NCBI GenBank assembly: GCA_023266575.1 | Contig: JAHFPV010000002.1 | Location: 1 to 64,000 of the forward strand | Source: Sphingobium sp. | GTDB lineage: Bacteria; Pseudomonadota; Alphaproteobacteria; Sphingomonadales; Sphingomonadaceae | DNA: 64,000 nucleotides | Direction of reading: 5' to 3' | Part shown: in pieces, positions 1 through 8,515 of the stretch | Position numbering within the stretch: position 1 is the first letter of the stretch | Layout of the letters: the number at the start of each line of letters is the position of its first letter | Notes under the pieces: model-generated | What the model was told of the DNA's origin: nothing | Databases searched by the model: none | The model's input: only the letters and a program-made list of their open reading frames with translations | Program-made: the position numbers and the translations under genes

Positions 1-856
1 CCAGCGCGCCGCCGGCCGCGAGCACGGTTCCGGCCGCCGCGCCCGCCCCGAGCGCGGGACCGCCAGAAACGATGCCGTTGGCGATGCCGGGACCGAAAAT
101 CGAAAGGCCGAGCAGCGACAGTGCGGCCAGCGCGATCGCCATGACCTGGTTGATGTCGGGCGCGACGCCGAGGCTGGCGTTGGTGAACTGGCTGAAGAGC
201 GTCGTGCCGATGCCGGTGATGACGGCCAGGACCAGCACCTTGATGCCGGTCGAGACGACATGGCCCAAGACCTTCTCGGCCATGAACGCGGTCTTGTTGA
301 AGAAGGCGAAGGGCAGCAGCACGAAGCCGGCGAGCGTCACCAGCTTGAACTCGATCAGCGTGATGAAGACCTGCACCGCGATGATGAAGAAGGCGAGCAC
401 GACGATGACCCAGGCGAGCAGCAACACGAGGATCAGCGCGAGGTTCGAGAAGACCGCCCAGAGGTTGGAAAATTGACCTGCGGCGTCGAGTAGCGGCCTG
501 CCGGCTTCGAGGCCCTTCGCGGCGATCATGCCGGGTTTCATGAAATCGGAGATCGACATCGCCCCGCCGCTCGCCTTGAGGCCGAGCCCGGCGAACGACT
601 GGAACACGATATTGGCGAGCGAGGAGAAGTTGCCGATGATGAAGGCGAAGGTGCCGATATAGAGCGTCTTCTTGATGAGGCGCTGAAGCACGTCCTCGTC
701 CGCGCCCCAGGCCCAGAACAGCCCGGCGAGCGTCACGTCGATGGCGATCAAGGTCGTCGAGAGGAAGCTGACCTCGCCGCCGAGCAGGCCGAACCCGCTA
801 TCTATGTAGCCGGTGAAGACGCTGAGGAAGGTGTCGATGACCGATGTGTCGTTCAT
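1..856 (-). CDS. trbL: TrbL, P-type conjugative transfer membrane protein (partial)
   Basis: Polytopic inner-membrane component of the Trb (VirB6-like) mating-pair apparatus. Only the first 285 codons are in the window; the gene runs off the left edge. The translation begins MNDTSVIDTFLSVFTGYIDS and has several hydrophobic segments, including one rich in Leu, Val and Ile around residues 140-170, followed by a Gly/Ala-rich stretch that is usual for TrbL. The ATG overlaps the stop of the trbK-alt gene in an ATGA, so the two are translationally coupled. Gene order trbB-C-D-E-J-K-L supports the name. trbF, trbG and trbI would be expected further left. Confidence 0.92.
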   Translation of the reverse strand, partial: MNDTSVIDTFLSVFTGYIDSGFGLLGGEVSFLSTTLIAIDVTLAGLFWAWGADEDVLQRLIKKTLYIGTFAFIIGNFSSLANIVFQSFAGLGLKASGGAMSISDFMKPGMIAAKGLEAGRPLLDAAGQFSNLWAVFSNLALILVLLLAWVIVVLAFFIIAVQVFITLIEFKLVTLAGFVLLPFAFFNKTAFMAEKVLGHVVSTGIKVLVLAVITGIGTTLFSQFTNASLGVAPDINQVMAIALAALSLLGLSIFGPGIANGIVSGGPALGAGAAAGTVLAAGGAL

Positions 857-1158
857 GGCGCGTCGCCTTTGGCGGGCGACGACGGGCCGCCGTCGCGCTC
901 GGTGTCGGGGGCAGGCTCATCCTGTCGGAAGAAGCGGCGGCGGTTCTCGGCCCAGGCCGCCTCGCAGCCCGCGTCCGGCATGGTGAGCGTCGCGCATCGA
1001 TCCAGCTCACGCGCGAGCCGGGCGCGGCCTTCGTCCGCCGCTACGGCGGCGCGCGGTGATGGAGGTGGTGCGCTCGGCCGGGTGGCGGCGACGATCGCCA
1101 CCGTCATCATCAGCCCGGCCAGCGCCGACACCCCCGCGATCTTCGCCGTGCGCGACAT
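853..1158 (-). CDS. TrbK-alt, putative entry-exclusion protein
   Basis: This 101-residue protein sits exactly where trbK lies in P-type clusters, between trbJ and trbL. It has an N-terminal hydrophobic segment at about residues 8-26, then a Pro/Ala-rich linker and a charged C-terminal half with two cysteines (motif RCATLTMPDAGCEAAW). This matches the alternative TrbK family seen in alphaproteobacterial ICEs, thought to be an inner-membrane or periplasmic protein that blocks redundant transfer; the exclusion role is inferred from the family name. It starts six bases after the trbJ stop and overlaps trbL by four bases. Confidence 0.75.
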   Translation of the reverse strand: MSRTAKIAGVSALAGLMMTVAIVAATRPSAPPPSPRAAVAADEGRARLARELDRCATLTMPDAGCEAAWAENRRRFFRQDEPAPDTERDGGPSSPAKGDAP

Positions 1159-1164
1159 GGGCGA

Positions 1165-1881
1165 TCAGTTGCCCATGAAGCGGCGGAACCGCTCGCGGCC
1201 CTCCGCCTCCTCGGCGGCCTGGCGCGCGGATTGCAGCGCCTGTGCGCGGCCCTGCGCGGCGACCGCAGCGGTAAGGTCCGCGAGCTGCTGCGATTGCAGG
1301 GCGAGAAGCTGGTTGCCCGCCTGCGTCGCCTGAAGCGCGCCGGTCGCCGACTGGCTGGCCGAGACCAGACCGTCCATCGCCGTGCGCGCGCCGTCGATAT
1401 TGCCGACGACGCCTGCCTGCACCTTCAGCGAGTCCTCGAACGCGCCGACGCTATCCTCCCACCGCGCATTCGCATTGGCGACCATCTGCGCCTGCGTGCC
1501 CGTCAGCGTCGCACCCTTGTAGCGGCTGCCGAACACCTGCTGGACGTTCTGCACGTCATAGGCGATGCGTTGCGCTTGCCCAAGAAGCTGCTGGGTGCGC
1601 TGCACCTGCTGCTGCAACTGCTGGAGCGAGCTGAACGGCAGCGAGGTCAGGTTGCGCGCCTCGTTGATGAGCGAGGTCGCCTGGTTCTGGATTTGCTGGA
1701 TCTGGTTGTTGATCTGCTGGAGCGACCGGGCCGCCGTCAGCACGTTCTGCGCATAGTTGGTCGGGTCATAGACGATCCCGCCGAACTGCGCGTGCGCCGG
1801 TGTCGCGGCAGTGATGCCGATGGCGCTCGACGTCGCGATGGCGCCGGCCAGGATGGCACGGCGCAGGATAGTCGTCTTCAT
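1165..1881 (-). CDS. trbJ: TrbJ, P-type conjugative transfer protein (VirB5-like)
   Basis: Periplasmic component of the Trb apparatus, the counterpart of the minor pilus protein VirB5. The chosen ATG gives 238 residues with a clear Sec signal peptide (Arg/Lys near the start, Ala/Ile-rich core, cleavage near AHA at about residue 30). The mature part is largely helical and Gln-rich, with coiled-coil heptads around residues 60-110, as usual for TrbJ. An AGGAG lies eight bases upstream of this ATG, and the ATG overlaps the trbE stop (ATGA). An in-frame extension of 28 residues upstream is therefore not used here. Confidence 0.9.
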   Translation of the reverse strand: MKTTILRRAILAGAIATSSAIGITAATPAHAQFGGIVYDPTNYAQNVLTAARSLQQINNQIQQIQNQATSLINEARNLTSLPFSSLQQLQQQVQRTQQLLGQAQRIAYDVQNVQQVFGSRYKGATLTGTQAQMVANANARWEDSVGAFEDSLKVQAGVVGNIDGARTAMDGLVSASQSATGALQATQAGNQLLALQSQQLADLTAAVAAQGRAQALQSARQAAEEAEGRERFRRFMGN

Positions 1882-4328
1882 AGTGGTAACTCCTGCTGAG
1901 GTTGATGCGAGGGATCGGGAGGAAGAAGCTCGACGGCCCAGGCGCAGCCGCGATGGCGCAGCCATTCGGCCGCGAAGGCGGATTGCCCGTGGGCGTCGAT
2001 CAATTCGGCGATGCGGAGCTGGTCGGTCTTTGACGACGCGGCGGCAAACGCCAGCGCCACCTCGCCCAGCCCCAGCTCGAAGAGCCGATTGCCGCGGCGT
2101 GACTGGCAGTAATAGTCGCGCTTGGGCGTCGCCCGGCTGAGGATTTCGATCTGCCGCGCGTTGAGCCCGAACCGCTCATAGATCGCCGCGATCTGCGGCT
2201 CGGCCGCGCGCTCGTTCGGCAGGAAGATGCGTGTCGGGCAGCTCTCGATGATGGCCGGCGCGATGCTCGACGTCTCGATGTCGGCGAGGCTCTGCGTGGC
2301 GAACACCACGCTGGCGTTCTTCTTCCGCAAGGTCTTGAGCCATTCGCGGAGCTGCGCGGCGAAATCCGGGCTGTCGAGGACCAGCCAACCCTCGTCGATG
2401 ATGATGAGCGTCGGCGAGCCGTCCAAGCGGCCTTCGATCCGGTGGAACAGGTAGGACAGGACCGCCGCGGCCGAGCCGGCGCCGACCAGGCCCTCGGTCT
2501 CGAACGCCTGAACCGACGCCTCGCCGAGCCGTTCGGTCTCGGCGTCGAGCAGCCGGCCCCACGGCCCGCCGATACAATAGGAAGCGAGCGCCTGCTTGAG
2601 CTGCTGGCTCTGGAGCAGCACGGCCAACCCGGTCAGCGTGCGCTCGGGCGCCGGGGCGGACGCCAGCGATCCGAGCGCGGACCAGAGATGCTCCTTGGCC
2701 TGCGGATCGACCGCGACGCCTTCGGAGGCGAGGATCGCCGCCAGCCATTCAGCCGCCCAGGCGCGCTCGGCGGGATCGTCGATCGCTCCAAGCGGCTGAA
2801 GCTGGACGCCTGTCTCCGCTTCGTCGGCGAGCATCCCGCCGAGATCCTGCCAGTCGCCGCCCATGCCGAGCGCGGCGGCGCGGATGCTGCCGCCGAAATC
2901 GAAGGCGAAGACCTGAGCACTCTCGTAGCGGCGGAACTGCATCGCCATGAGCGCGAGCAGCACCGACTTGCCGGCGCCGGTCGGGCCGACGATCAGCGTA
3001 TGGCCGACATCGCCGACGTGAAGGGAAAACCGGAACGGGGTCGAGCCTTCGGTCCTGCCATAAAGCAAGGGGGGTTGTCCGAAGTGCTCGTCCCGTTCCG
3101 GCCCCGCCCATACCGCTGACAGGGGGATCAGGTGGGCGAGATTGAGCGTGGAAACCGGGGGCTGACGAACATTTGCGTAGGTGTGGCCGGGAAGGCTCCC
3201 CAACCATGCCTCGATCGCGTTCATGCCCTCGGGGATGACCGTGAAGTCGCGGCCCTGGATGACCTTCTCGACCAGCCGCAGCTTCTCGGCGGCTATGGCC
3301 GGATCGCGGTCCCACACCGTCACGGTCGCGGTGACATAGGCCATGCCTGCATAGTCGGCGCCCAGCTCCTGCAGGGCGGTGTCGGCGTCGGCGGCCTTGT
3401 TCGAGGCGTCGCTGTCGAGCAGCGTTGATGCCTCGTTGGTCATCACCTCTTTCAGGATCGCGGCGACGCTCTTGCGCTTGGCGAACCACTGGCGACGGAT
3501 CCGGGTGAGCAGCTTGGTCGCGTCGGTCTTGTCGAGCATGATCGCGCGGGTGGACCAGCGATACTCGAAGGCGAGCCGGTTCAGCTCGTCGAGCAGTCCG
3601 GGGAACGTGACGGACGGGAAGCCGACGATGGTCAGCGTGCGGAGATGATGGTCGCCCAGCTTCGGTTCGAGACCGCCGGTCAGCGGCTCGTCAGCCAGCA
3701 GCGCGTCGAGATGCATGGGCGTCTCAGGAACGCGGACGCGCTGACGGCGGGTCGAGATCGTGCTGTGCAGATAGGTCAGCGTCTCTTGCGTCTGGAGCCA
3801 GCGGACTTCGGGCACGAAACCTTCGACCAGGTTCAGCACGCGGTCGCTGCGATCGGTGAAACCCTTGAGCAGCTCCCAAGGGTCGACACCGGATGTTGAA
3901 CGGCCCTCGTAGAGCCAGCCTTCGGCGCGCGCGGCTTCCTCGGCCGGCGGCATCCACAGCAGCGTCAGATAATAGGCACTCTCGAAGTGTGCCCCTTCCT
4001 CGCGGAACTGTTCGCGGCGCTCCATATCGACCAGCGCCGAGACCGGATCGGGGAACGTGGATTCGGGATAGTCGAGCGCGGGCGTGCGCTGCGCCTCGAC
4101 GAAGATCGCCCAGCCCGAACCGAGCCGGCGCAGCGAATTGTTGAGCCGCGCCGTCGTCGCGACCAGCTCGGCCGGCGTGGCGCTATCGAGATCGGGGCCG
4201 CGGAAACGCGCCGTGCGTTGAAAGCTGCCGTCCTTGTTGAGCACGACGCCTTCGCCGACCAGCGCGGCCCAGGGCAGGAAGTCGGCAAGGTGCGCCGCGT
4301 GCCCGCGGTATTCGCGAAGGCTCATCAT
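1878..4328 (-). CDS. trbE: TrbE, conjugative transfer ATPase (VirB4 family)
   Basis: Cytoplasmic ATPase that drives assembly of the mating-pair apparatus. The 816 residues match the family's usual length. The N-terminal half is the CagE/VirB4 domain; the Walker A motif GPTGAGKS lies at about residues 448-455, and a Walker B strand LIIIDEGW at about residues 640-650 is followed by the ATQS switch motif. The gene overlaps trbD and trbJ by four bases each, so it is embedded in a tightly coupled operon. No truncation or frameshift is seen. Confidence 0.97.
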   Translation of the reverse strand: MMSLREYRGHAAHLADFLPWAALVGEGVVLNKDGSFQRTARFRGPDLDSATPAELVATTARLNNSLRRLGSGWAIFVEAQRTPALDYPESTFPDPVSALVDMERREQFREEGAHFESAYYLTLLWMPPAEEAARAEGWLYEGRSTSGVDPWELLKGFTDRSDRVLNLVEGFVPEVRWLQTQETLTYLHSTISTRRQRVRVPETPMHLDALLADEPLTGGLEPKLGDHHLRTLTIVGFPSVTFPGLLDELNRLAFEYRWSTRAIMLDKTDATKLLTRIRRQWFAKRKSVAAILKEVMTNEASTLLDSDASNKAADADTALQELGADYAGMAYVTATVTVWDRDPAIAAEKLRLVEKVIQGRDFTVIPEGMNAIEAWLGSLPGHTYANVRQPPVSTLNLAHLIPLSAVWAGPERDEHFGQPPLLYGRTEGSTPFRFSLHVGDVGHTLIVGPTGAGKSVLLALMAMQFRRYESAQVFAFDFGGSIRAAALGMGGDWQDLGGMLADEAETGVQLQPLGAIDDPAERAWAAEWLAAILASEGVAVDPQAKEHLWSALGSLASAPAPERTLTGLAVLLQSQQLKQALASYCIGGPWGRLLDAETERLGEASVQAFETEGLVGAGSAAAVLSYLFHRIEGRLDGSPTLIIIDEGWLVLDSPDFAAQLREWLKTLRKKNASVVFATQSLADIETSSIAPAIIESCPTRIFLPNERAAEPQIAAIYERFGLNARQIEILSRATPKRDYYCQSRRGNRLFELGLGEVALAFAAASSKTDQLRIAELIDAHGQSAFAAEWLRHRGCAWAVELLPPDPSHQPQQELPL

Positions 4329-4606
4329 GACCGCATCCAGCTCGGGTAACGGAGGTGGCGGCGGGCCACGTCCACGAATTGCGGGTCACGGCGCGCGGCC
4401 CAGACGGAGAGCGCATGGCCGATGGCCCAGATGACGAGGCCGGCGATCCAGAGGCGCAGGCCAAGGCCGATCGCGCCCGCCAACGTCCCGTTGACGATGG
4501 CGAGCGACCGGGGGGCGCCGCCGAGCAGGATCGGCTCAGTCAGCGCCCGGTGGACGGGGGCGTAGAAGCCCGCGATCGGTTCGCCATATTCGGCTGCGCC
4601 CGTCAT
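4325..4606 (-). CDS. trbD: TrbD, conjugative transfer membrane protein (VirB3-like)
   Basis: A 93-residue inner-membrane protein equivalent to VirB3. It starts MTGAAEYGEP, carries the typical FYAPVHRALTEPILLGG segment, and has two hydrophobic stretches at about residues 36-48 and 52-68. A longer in-frame extension exists, but this ATG overlaps the trbC stop (ATGA) and gives the family's usual length. VirB3-type proteins act with the VirB4-type ATPase, encoded next door by trbE. Confidence 0.9.
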   Translation of the reverse strand: MTGAAEYGEPIAGFYAPVHRALTEPILLGGAPRSLAIVNGTLAGAIGLGLRLWIAGLVIWAIGHALSVWAARRDPQFVDVARRHLRYPSWMRS

Positions 4607-4938
4607 GCGATCAGCGCCCCGCCGCCGAAGCTGAAGAAGGACAGGAAGAAGCTCGACGCAGCGAATGCGATGCTCAGCCCGAACACGATCTGGATCAGCC
4701 GGCGGAAGCCGCCCGACGTGTCGCCGAAGGCCAGCGTCAGGCCGGTCACGATGATGATGATGACCGCGACGATCTTGGCCACCGGCCCCTCGATGCTTTC
4801 GAGGATCGACTGGAGCGGCGCTTCCCATGGCATCGACGATCCACCCGCATGGGCCGGGACGGCGAAGGTCAGCGCGATCACGCTGGCGGTGGCGGCAAGC
4901 ATGGCGCGACGTGCGCCATGCCGGATGGCATGGATCAT
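4603..4938 (-). CDS. trbC: TrbC, conjugative pilin precursor (VirB2-like)
   Basis: Pilin subunit of the conjugative pilus. The 111-residue product has a long signal sequence ending near PAHA (about residue 31), then two hydrophobic segments at about residues 53-71 and 82-103, the standard VirB2/TrbC layout. TrbC pilins are cyclised after trimming by the TraF peptidase, and a TraF gene lies at 11799-12344 in this element. The start is set by a four-base overlap with trbB, preceded by GGAGA on the coding strand. Confidence 0.92.
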   Translation of the reverse strand: MIHAIRHGARRAMLAATASVIALTFAVPAHAGGSSMPWEAPLQSILESIEGPVAKIVAVIIIIVTGLTLAFGDTSGGFRRLIQIVFGLSIAFAASSFFLSFFSFGGGALIA

Positions 4939-5921
4939 GGCAGGTCTCCCGGTTGGGTGTTGGAAAGCGGTGTGAGCCGGTAATCGCCGGTCGCAGGGTC
5001 GAGCCCTTCGACACGGGCCAGCTCGGCGAGGCGGCGGCCGTGCCCGTCGCGGACCAGCACGGCGATCAGGTCGATGGTCTCGGCGAGCAGCGCGCGCGGG
5101 ACCGTGATGACGGCCTCCTGGATGAGCTGCTCCATGCGGCGCAGCGCGCCGAGCGCCGTCCCGGCGTGGATCGTGCCGATGCCGCCGGGATGGCCGGTGC
5201 CCCAGGCTTTGAGGAGGTCGAGCGCTTCGGCGCCGCGCACCTCGCCGATCGGGATACGGTCGGGGCGCAGGCGCAGCGAGGACCGCACAAGATCGGACAG
5301 CGAGATGACGCCATCCTTGGTCCGCATGGCGACCAGATTGGGCGCGGCGCATTGCAGCTCGCGCGTGTCTTCTATGAGGACGATGCGGTCGGTGGTCTTG
5401 GCGACTTCGGCCAGGAGCGCGTTGACCAGCGTGGTCTTGCCGCTGCCGGTGCCGCCTGCGACGAGGATGTTGGCGCGGGTCTCGACGCCGTGCCGTAGCG
5501 CCTCGGCCTGGCGCCCTGACATGATCCCCGCCGCCGCATAGTCGTCGAGCGTGAACACAGCGACGGCGGGCTTGCGGATCGCAAAGGCCGGCGCGGCGAC
5601 CACGGGCGGCAACAGCCCCTCGAACCGCTCGCCGCCTTCGGGCAGCTCCGCCGAGACGCGCGGAGACTTCGCGTGAACCTCGACGCCGACATGGTGTGCG
5701 ACGAGACGAACGATGCGCTCGCCGTCCGCTGCCACCAGCGTCATGCCGGTGTCGCTGATGCCCTCACCGAGCCGATCGACCCACAGCCGGCCGTCCGGGT
5801 TCAGCATAACCTCGATGACGGCGGGGTCTTCGAGCCAGGCCGCGATCGAGGCCCCGAGCGCGGTGCGCAGCATCCGCGCGCCGCGGGATTTCGCTTCGGA
5901 TCGGATCGGGTGGACGGTCAA
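4935..5921 (-). CDS. trbB: TrbB, conjugative transfer ATPase (VirB11 family)
   Basis: Hexameric traffic ATPase of the Trb system. The 328 residues include an N-terminal domain with the [11 protein letters not shown] segment common in TrbB, Walker A GGTGSGKT at about residues 156-163, an Asp/Glu box (LIEDTREL) and a Walker B region with the GEVRG motif. The start used is a TTG with a GGGG run about eight bases upstream; an internal ATG 16 codons later (MLRTALG) is a fair alternative. It is the first gene of the trb operon as seen here; about 170 bases separate it from the copG-type gene. Confidence 0.95.
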   Translation of the reverse strand: MTVHPIRSEAKSRGARMLRTALGASIAAWLEDPAVIEVMLNPDGRLWVDRLGEGISDTGMTLVAADGERIVRLVAHHVGVEVHAKSPRVSAELPEGGERFEGLLPPVVAAPAFAIRKPAVAVFTLDDYAAAGIMSGRQAEALRHGVETRANILVAGGTGSGKTTLVNALLAEVAKTTDRIVLIEDTRELQCAAPNLVAMRTKDGVISLSDLVRSSLRLRPDRIPIGEVRGAEALDLLKAWGTGHPGGIGTIHAGTALGALRRMEQLIQEAVITVPRALLAETIDLIAVLVRDGHGRRLAELARVEGLDPATGDYRLTPLSNTQPGDLP

Positions 5922-6091
5922 GACTTGGCCCCTGCAATGGACCGGGCGAACCGCCGCCCGGCGTCAGGAGCACATCAAGAGAGCCAGAAATTTATCCGCC
6001 GCAACAGCTAGTTGAAGGCGTAGTAGAGGCGGCGGCATATACTTGCAGGATGCGGATCGGCCGACCGGCATCCCGCCCGCCGAGACCATGA

Positions 6092-6517
6092 TTATTCCGA
6101 ATCGGGCGACTGCTTCGGCCAGACGTCCTCGGGGATCTCATCCATCAGGCTCTTGCCGCTCGCGTAGCGGCGGCCGAGTGTTTCTACGAACCCCTCATAG
6201 CGCTTGCGCCCCTTGACCTGGGCCGCGGCCTGCTCGTCGTCGGGAAGCGGCGGCGTTACGGCCAGCCAGAAGCGGACGAATAGCGTCAGCGCCTCGGTCG
6301 TCAGGCCCGTATTGCGCTCAAGCCGTTGAACCTGTCGCGACAGGCGGTCAAGCCGCCGCGCGAACGCGGCCTCCATCCGATCGGCGCCGTCCGGCGACAG
6401 ATAGGAGGCGACCGCCGCCTCCACGATCGCCGAACGAGAGATGCGCCGACGGATGGCCAGCTCGTCGACCTGTTTGGCGAGCGCCGGCGGGAAATAGACA
6501 TTGAGGCGGGTGCGCAT
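6092..6517 (-). CDS. CopG-type ribbon-helix-helix protein linked to traG
   Basis: A 141-residue protein with an N-terminal ribbon-helix-helix signature (MRTRLNVYFPPALAKQVDEL, then a helix with SRSAIVEAAVASYL) and a longer C-terminal part of unknown role. Such CopG-like genes routinely lie between traG and trbB in this ICE family and may regulate transfer genes or assist the relaxosome; that role is inferred. An AGGAG six bases before the ATG overlaps the end of traG, only nine bases away, so it is cotranscribed with traG. Confidence 0.8.
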   Translation of the reverse strand: MRTRLNVYFPPALAKQVDELAIRRRISRSAIVEAAVASYLSPDGADRMEAAFARRLDRLSRQVQRLERNTGLTTEALTLFVRFWLAVTPPLPDDEQAAAQVKGRKRYEGFVETLGRRYASGKSLMDEIPEDVWPKQSPDSE

Positions 6518-6526
6518 CACGGACTC

Positions 6527-8500
6527 CTACAGATCGATCCCGTCGCCGGGGTCGAGCGACGCCTGCCGCGCGAGCCCCTGCATCCGGCGCCTCACGGCGG
6601 CCTGCCGCGCCGCGTCCTCGGGTTCGTCGTCGACGATCGCGAACTCCTGTGCGGGCGGCGCCGTCGTCTCCGGCGCGATGGCGACATGCTCGGGCAGCTC
6701 GGGCTCCCGGCGCAGCCCGCCATTGGCGGCGTCCTCCTGCGCACGAACGATCCGCGCCACATCGGCGGGATCGGCGGCGGCCGCGCGGCCGGTCCAGTCG
6801 TCAGGCCGGGCCGCGACCGCGGCCGGCTCGGGCGCGGCCATGATCCGCTCGGCGAAACGCGGATCGCGGAAGTAGCGCGCCTTCTTCGCGCGGATCGGAT
6901 GAACGCCCGCCACCATCACGATCTCGTCGTCGGGCGGGAGCTGCATCACCTCGCCCGGCGTGAGGAGCTGCCGGGCGGTCTCGGACCGCGACACCATCAA
7001 ATGTCCGAGCCAAGGCGAGAGACGGTGCCCGGCATAGTTCTTCATCGCGCGCATCTCGGTCGCGGTGCCGAGCGCGTCCGACACGCGCTTGGCGGTCCGC
7101 TCGTCGTTGGTGGCGAAGCTCACGCGCACATGGCAGTTGTCGAGGATCGCGTTGTTGGGGCCGTAAGCCTTTTCGATCTGATTGAGCGACTGTGCGATGA
7201 GGAACGCCTTCAGCCCGTAGCCCGCCATGAACGCCAGCGCGGACTCGAAGAAGTCGAGCCGGCCGAGCGCCGGAAACTCGTCGAGCATCAGCAGCACGCG
7301 ATGCCGGTCGCCCTTCGGCGTCAGCTCCTCGGTCAGCCTCCGTCCGATCTGGTTGAGGATGAGGCGGATCAGCGGCTTGGTCCGCGAGATGTCGCTGGGC
7401 GGCACGACGAGGTAGAGCGTCGCCGGCCGGTCGCCCTCGACCAGATCCGATATGCGCCACTGACAGGCCCGCGTGACCTGCGCGACGACCGGATCGCGGT
7501 AAAGGCCGAGGAACGACATGGCGGTGCTGAGCACGCCCGATCGCTCGTTATCGGATTTGTTCAGCAGCTCGCGCGCGGCCGAGGCGACCACGGGATGCAC
7601 GCCGGCCTTGCCCAGGTGCGGCGTCGCCATCATCGCGGCCAGTGTCTGCTCGATCGTGCGCGACGGATCGGACAGGAATCCCGCAACGCCGGCCAGCGTC
7701 TTGTCGGGCTCGGCGTAGAGGACGTGGAGGATCGCGCCGACCAGCAGCGAGTGAGAGGTTTTCTCCCAATGATTGCGACGCTCGAGACTGCCTTCGGGAT
7801 CGACCAGCACGTCGGCGACATTCTGCACGTCGCGCACTTCCCACTGGCCGCGCCGCACCTCCAGCAGCGGGTTGTAGGCGGCCGACGCGGCGTTGGTCGG
7901 ATCGAACAGCAGCACCCGGCCATGCCGCGCGCGGAAGCCCGCGGTGAGCTGCCAGTTCTCGCCCTTGATGTCGTGGACGATCGCCGATGCCGGCCAGGCC
8001 AGCAGCGACGGCACGACCAGGCCCACGCCCTTGCCGCTCCTCGTCGGCGCGAAGCACAGCACATGCTCGGGGCCGTCGTGGCGAAGATAGTCGCGCGCGA
8101 GCTTGCCGAGCACCACGCCGTTTGGTCCGAGCAGGCCGGCGGCGCGAACCTCCCGCTCGGTCGCCCAACGCGCCGACCCGTAGGTCTCGGCGTTCTTCAG
8201 CTCGCGGGCACGCCATACCGACATGCCGATGGCGACGGCGATCGACACGAACCCGCCCGACGCCGCGATATAGGCGCCCGTCAGGAAGATGCCGGGCGCA
8301 TAGGCGTCGAACGAAAACCACCACCAGAAGAAGGCAGGCGGCGGATAGATGCGCCACTCGCCAAGCATGAACCACGGCGGACCAAGCTCGGGCTGATAGG
8401 CGAGCGCGGCGGCGGTCCACTGCGTCGCGCCCCAGACCGCGGAAAGCACGATCAGGAACACGATGATGATCTGGCCCCACAAAATCTTGGTCGCGGACAT
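6527..8500 (-). CDS. traG: TraG/VirD4 type IV coupling protein
   Basis: Membrane ATPase that hands the relaxase-DNA complex to the Trb channel. The 657 residues include N-terminal membrane segments at about residues 8-30 and 68-92, Walker A APTRSGKG near residues 151-158, a Walker B region LLMLDEFPALG near residue 400, and the IAQSLNQIEKAYG segment typical of TraG. The C-terminal 70 residues are acidic and low in complexity. AGGAG precedes the ATG, and the relaxase gene ends 15 bases upstream. Confidence 0.96.
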   Translation of the reverse strand: MSATKILWGQIIIVFLIVLSAVWGATQWTAAALAYQPELGPPWFMLGEWRIYPPPAFFWWWFSFDAYAPGIFLTGAYIAASGGFVSIAVAIGMSVWRARELKNAETYGSARWATEREVRAAGLLGPNGVVLGKLARDYLRHDGPEHVLCFAPTRSGKGVGLVVPSLLAWPASAIVHDIKGENWQLTAGFRARHGRVLLFDPTNAASAAYNPLLEVRRGQWEVRDVQNVADVLVDPEGSLERRNHWEKTSHSLLVGAILHVLYAEPDKTLAGVAGFLSDPSRTIEQTLAAMMATPHLGKAGVHPVVASAARELLNKSDNERSGVLSTAMSFLGLYRDPVVAQVTRACQWRISDLVEGDRPATLYLVVPPSDISRTKPLIRLILNQIGRRLTEELTPKGDRHRVLLMLDEFPALGRLDFFESALAFMAGYGLKAFLIAQSLNQIEKAYGPNNAILDNCHVRVSFATNDERTAKRVSDALGTATEMRAMKNYAGHRLSPWLGHLMVSRSETARQLLTPGEVMQLPPDDEIVMVAGVHPIRAKKARYFRDPRFAERIMAAPEPAAVAARPDDWTGRAAAADPADVARIVRAQEDAANGGLRREPELPEHVAIAPETTAPPAQEFAIVDDEPEDAARQAAVRRRMQGLARQASLDPGDGIDL

Positions 8501-8515
8501 GAGTTCACTCCTGAA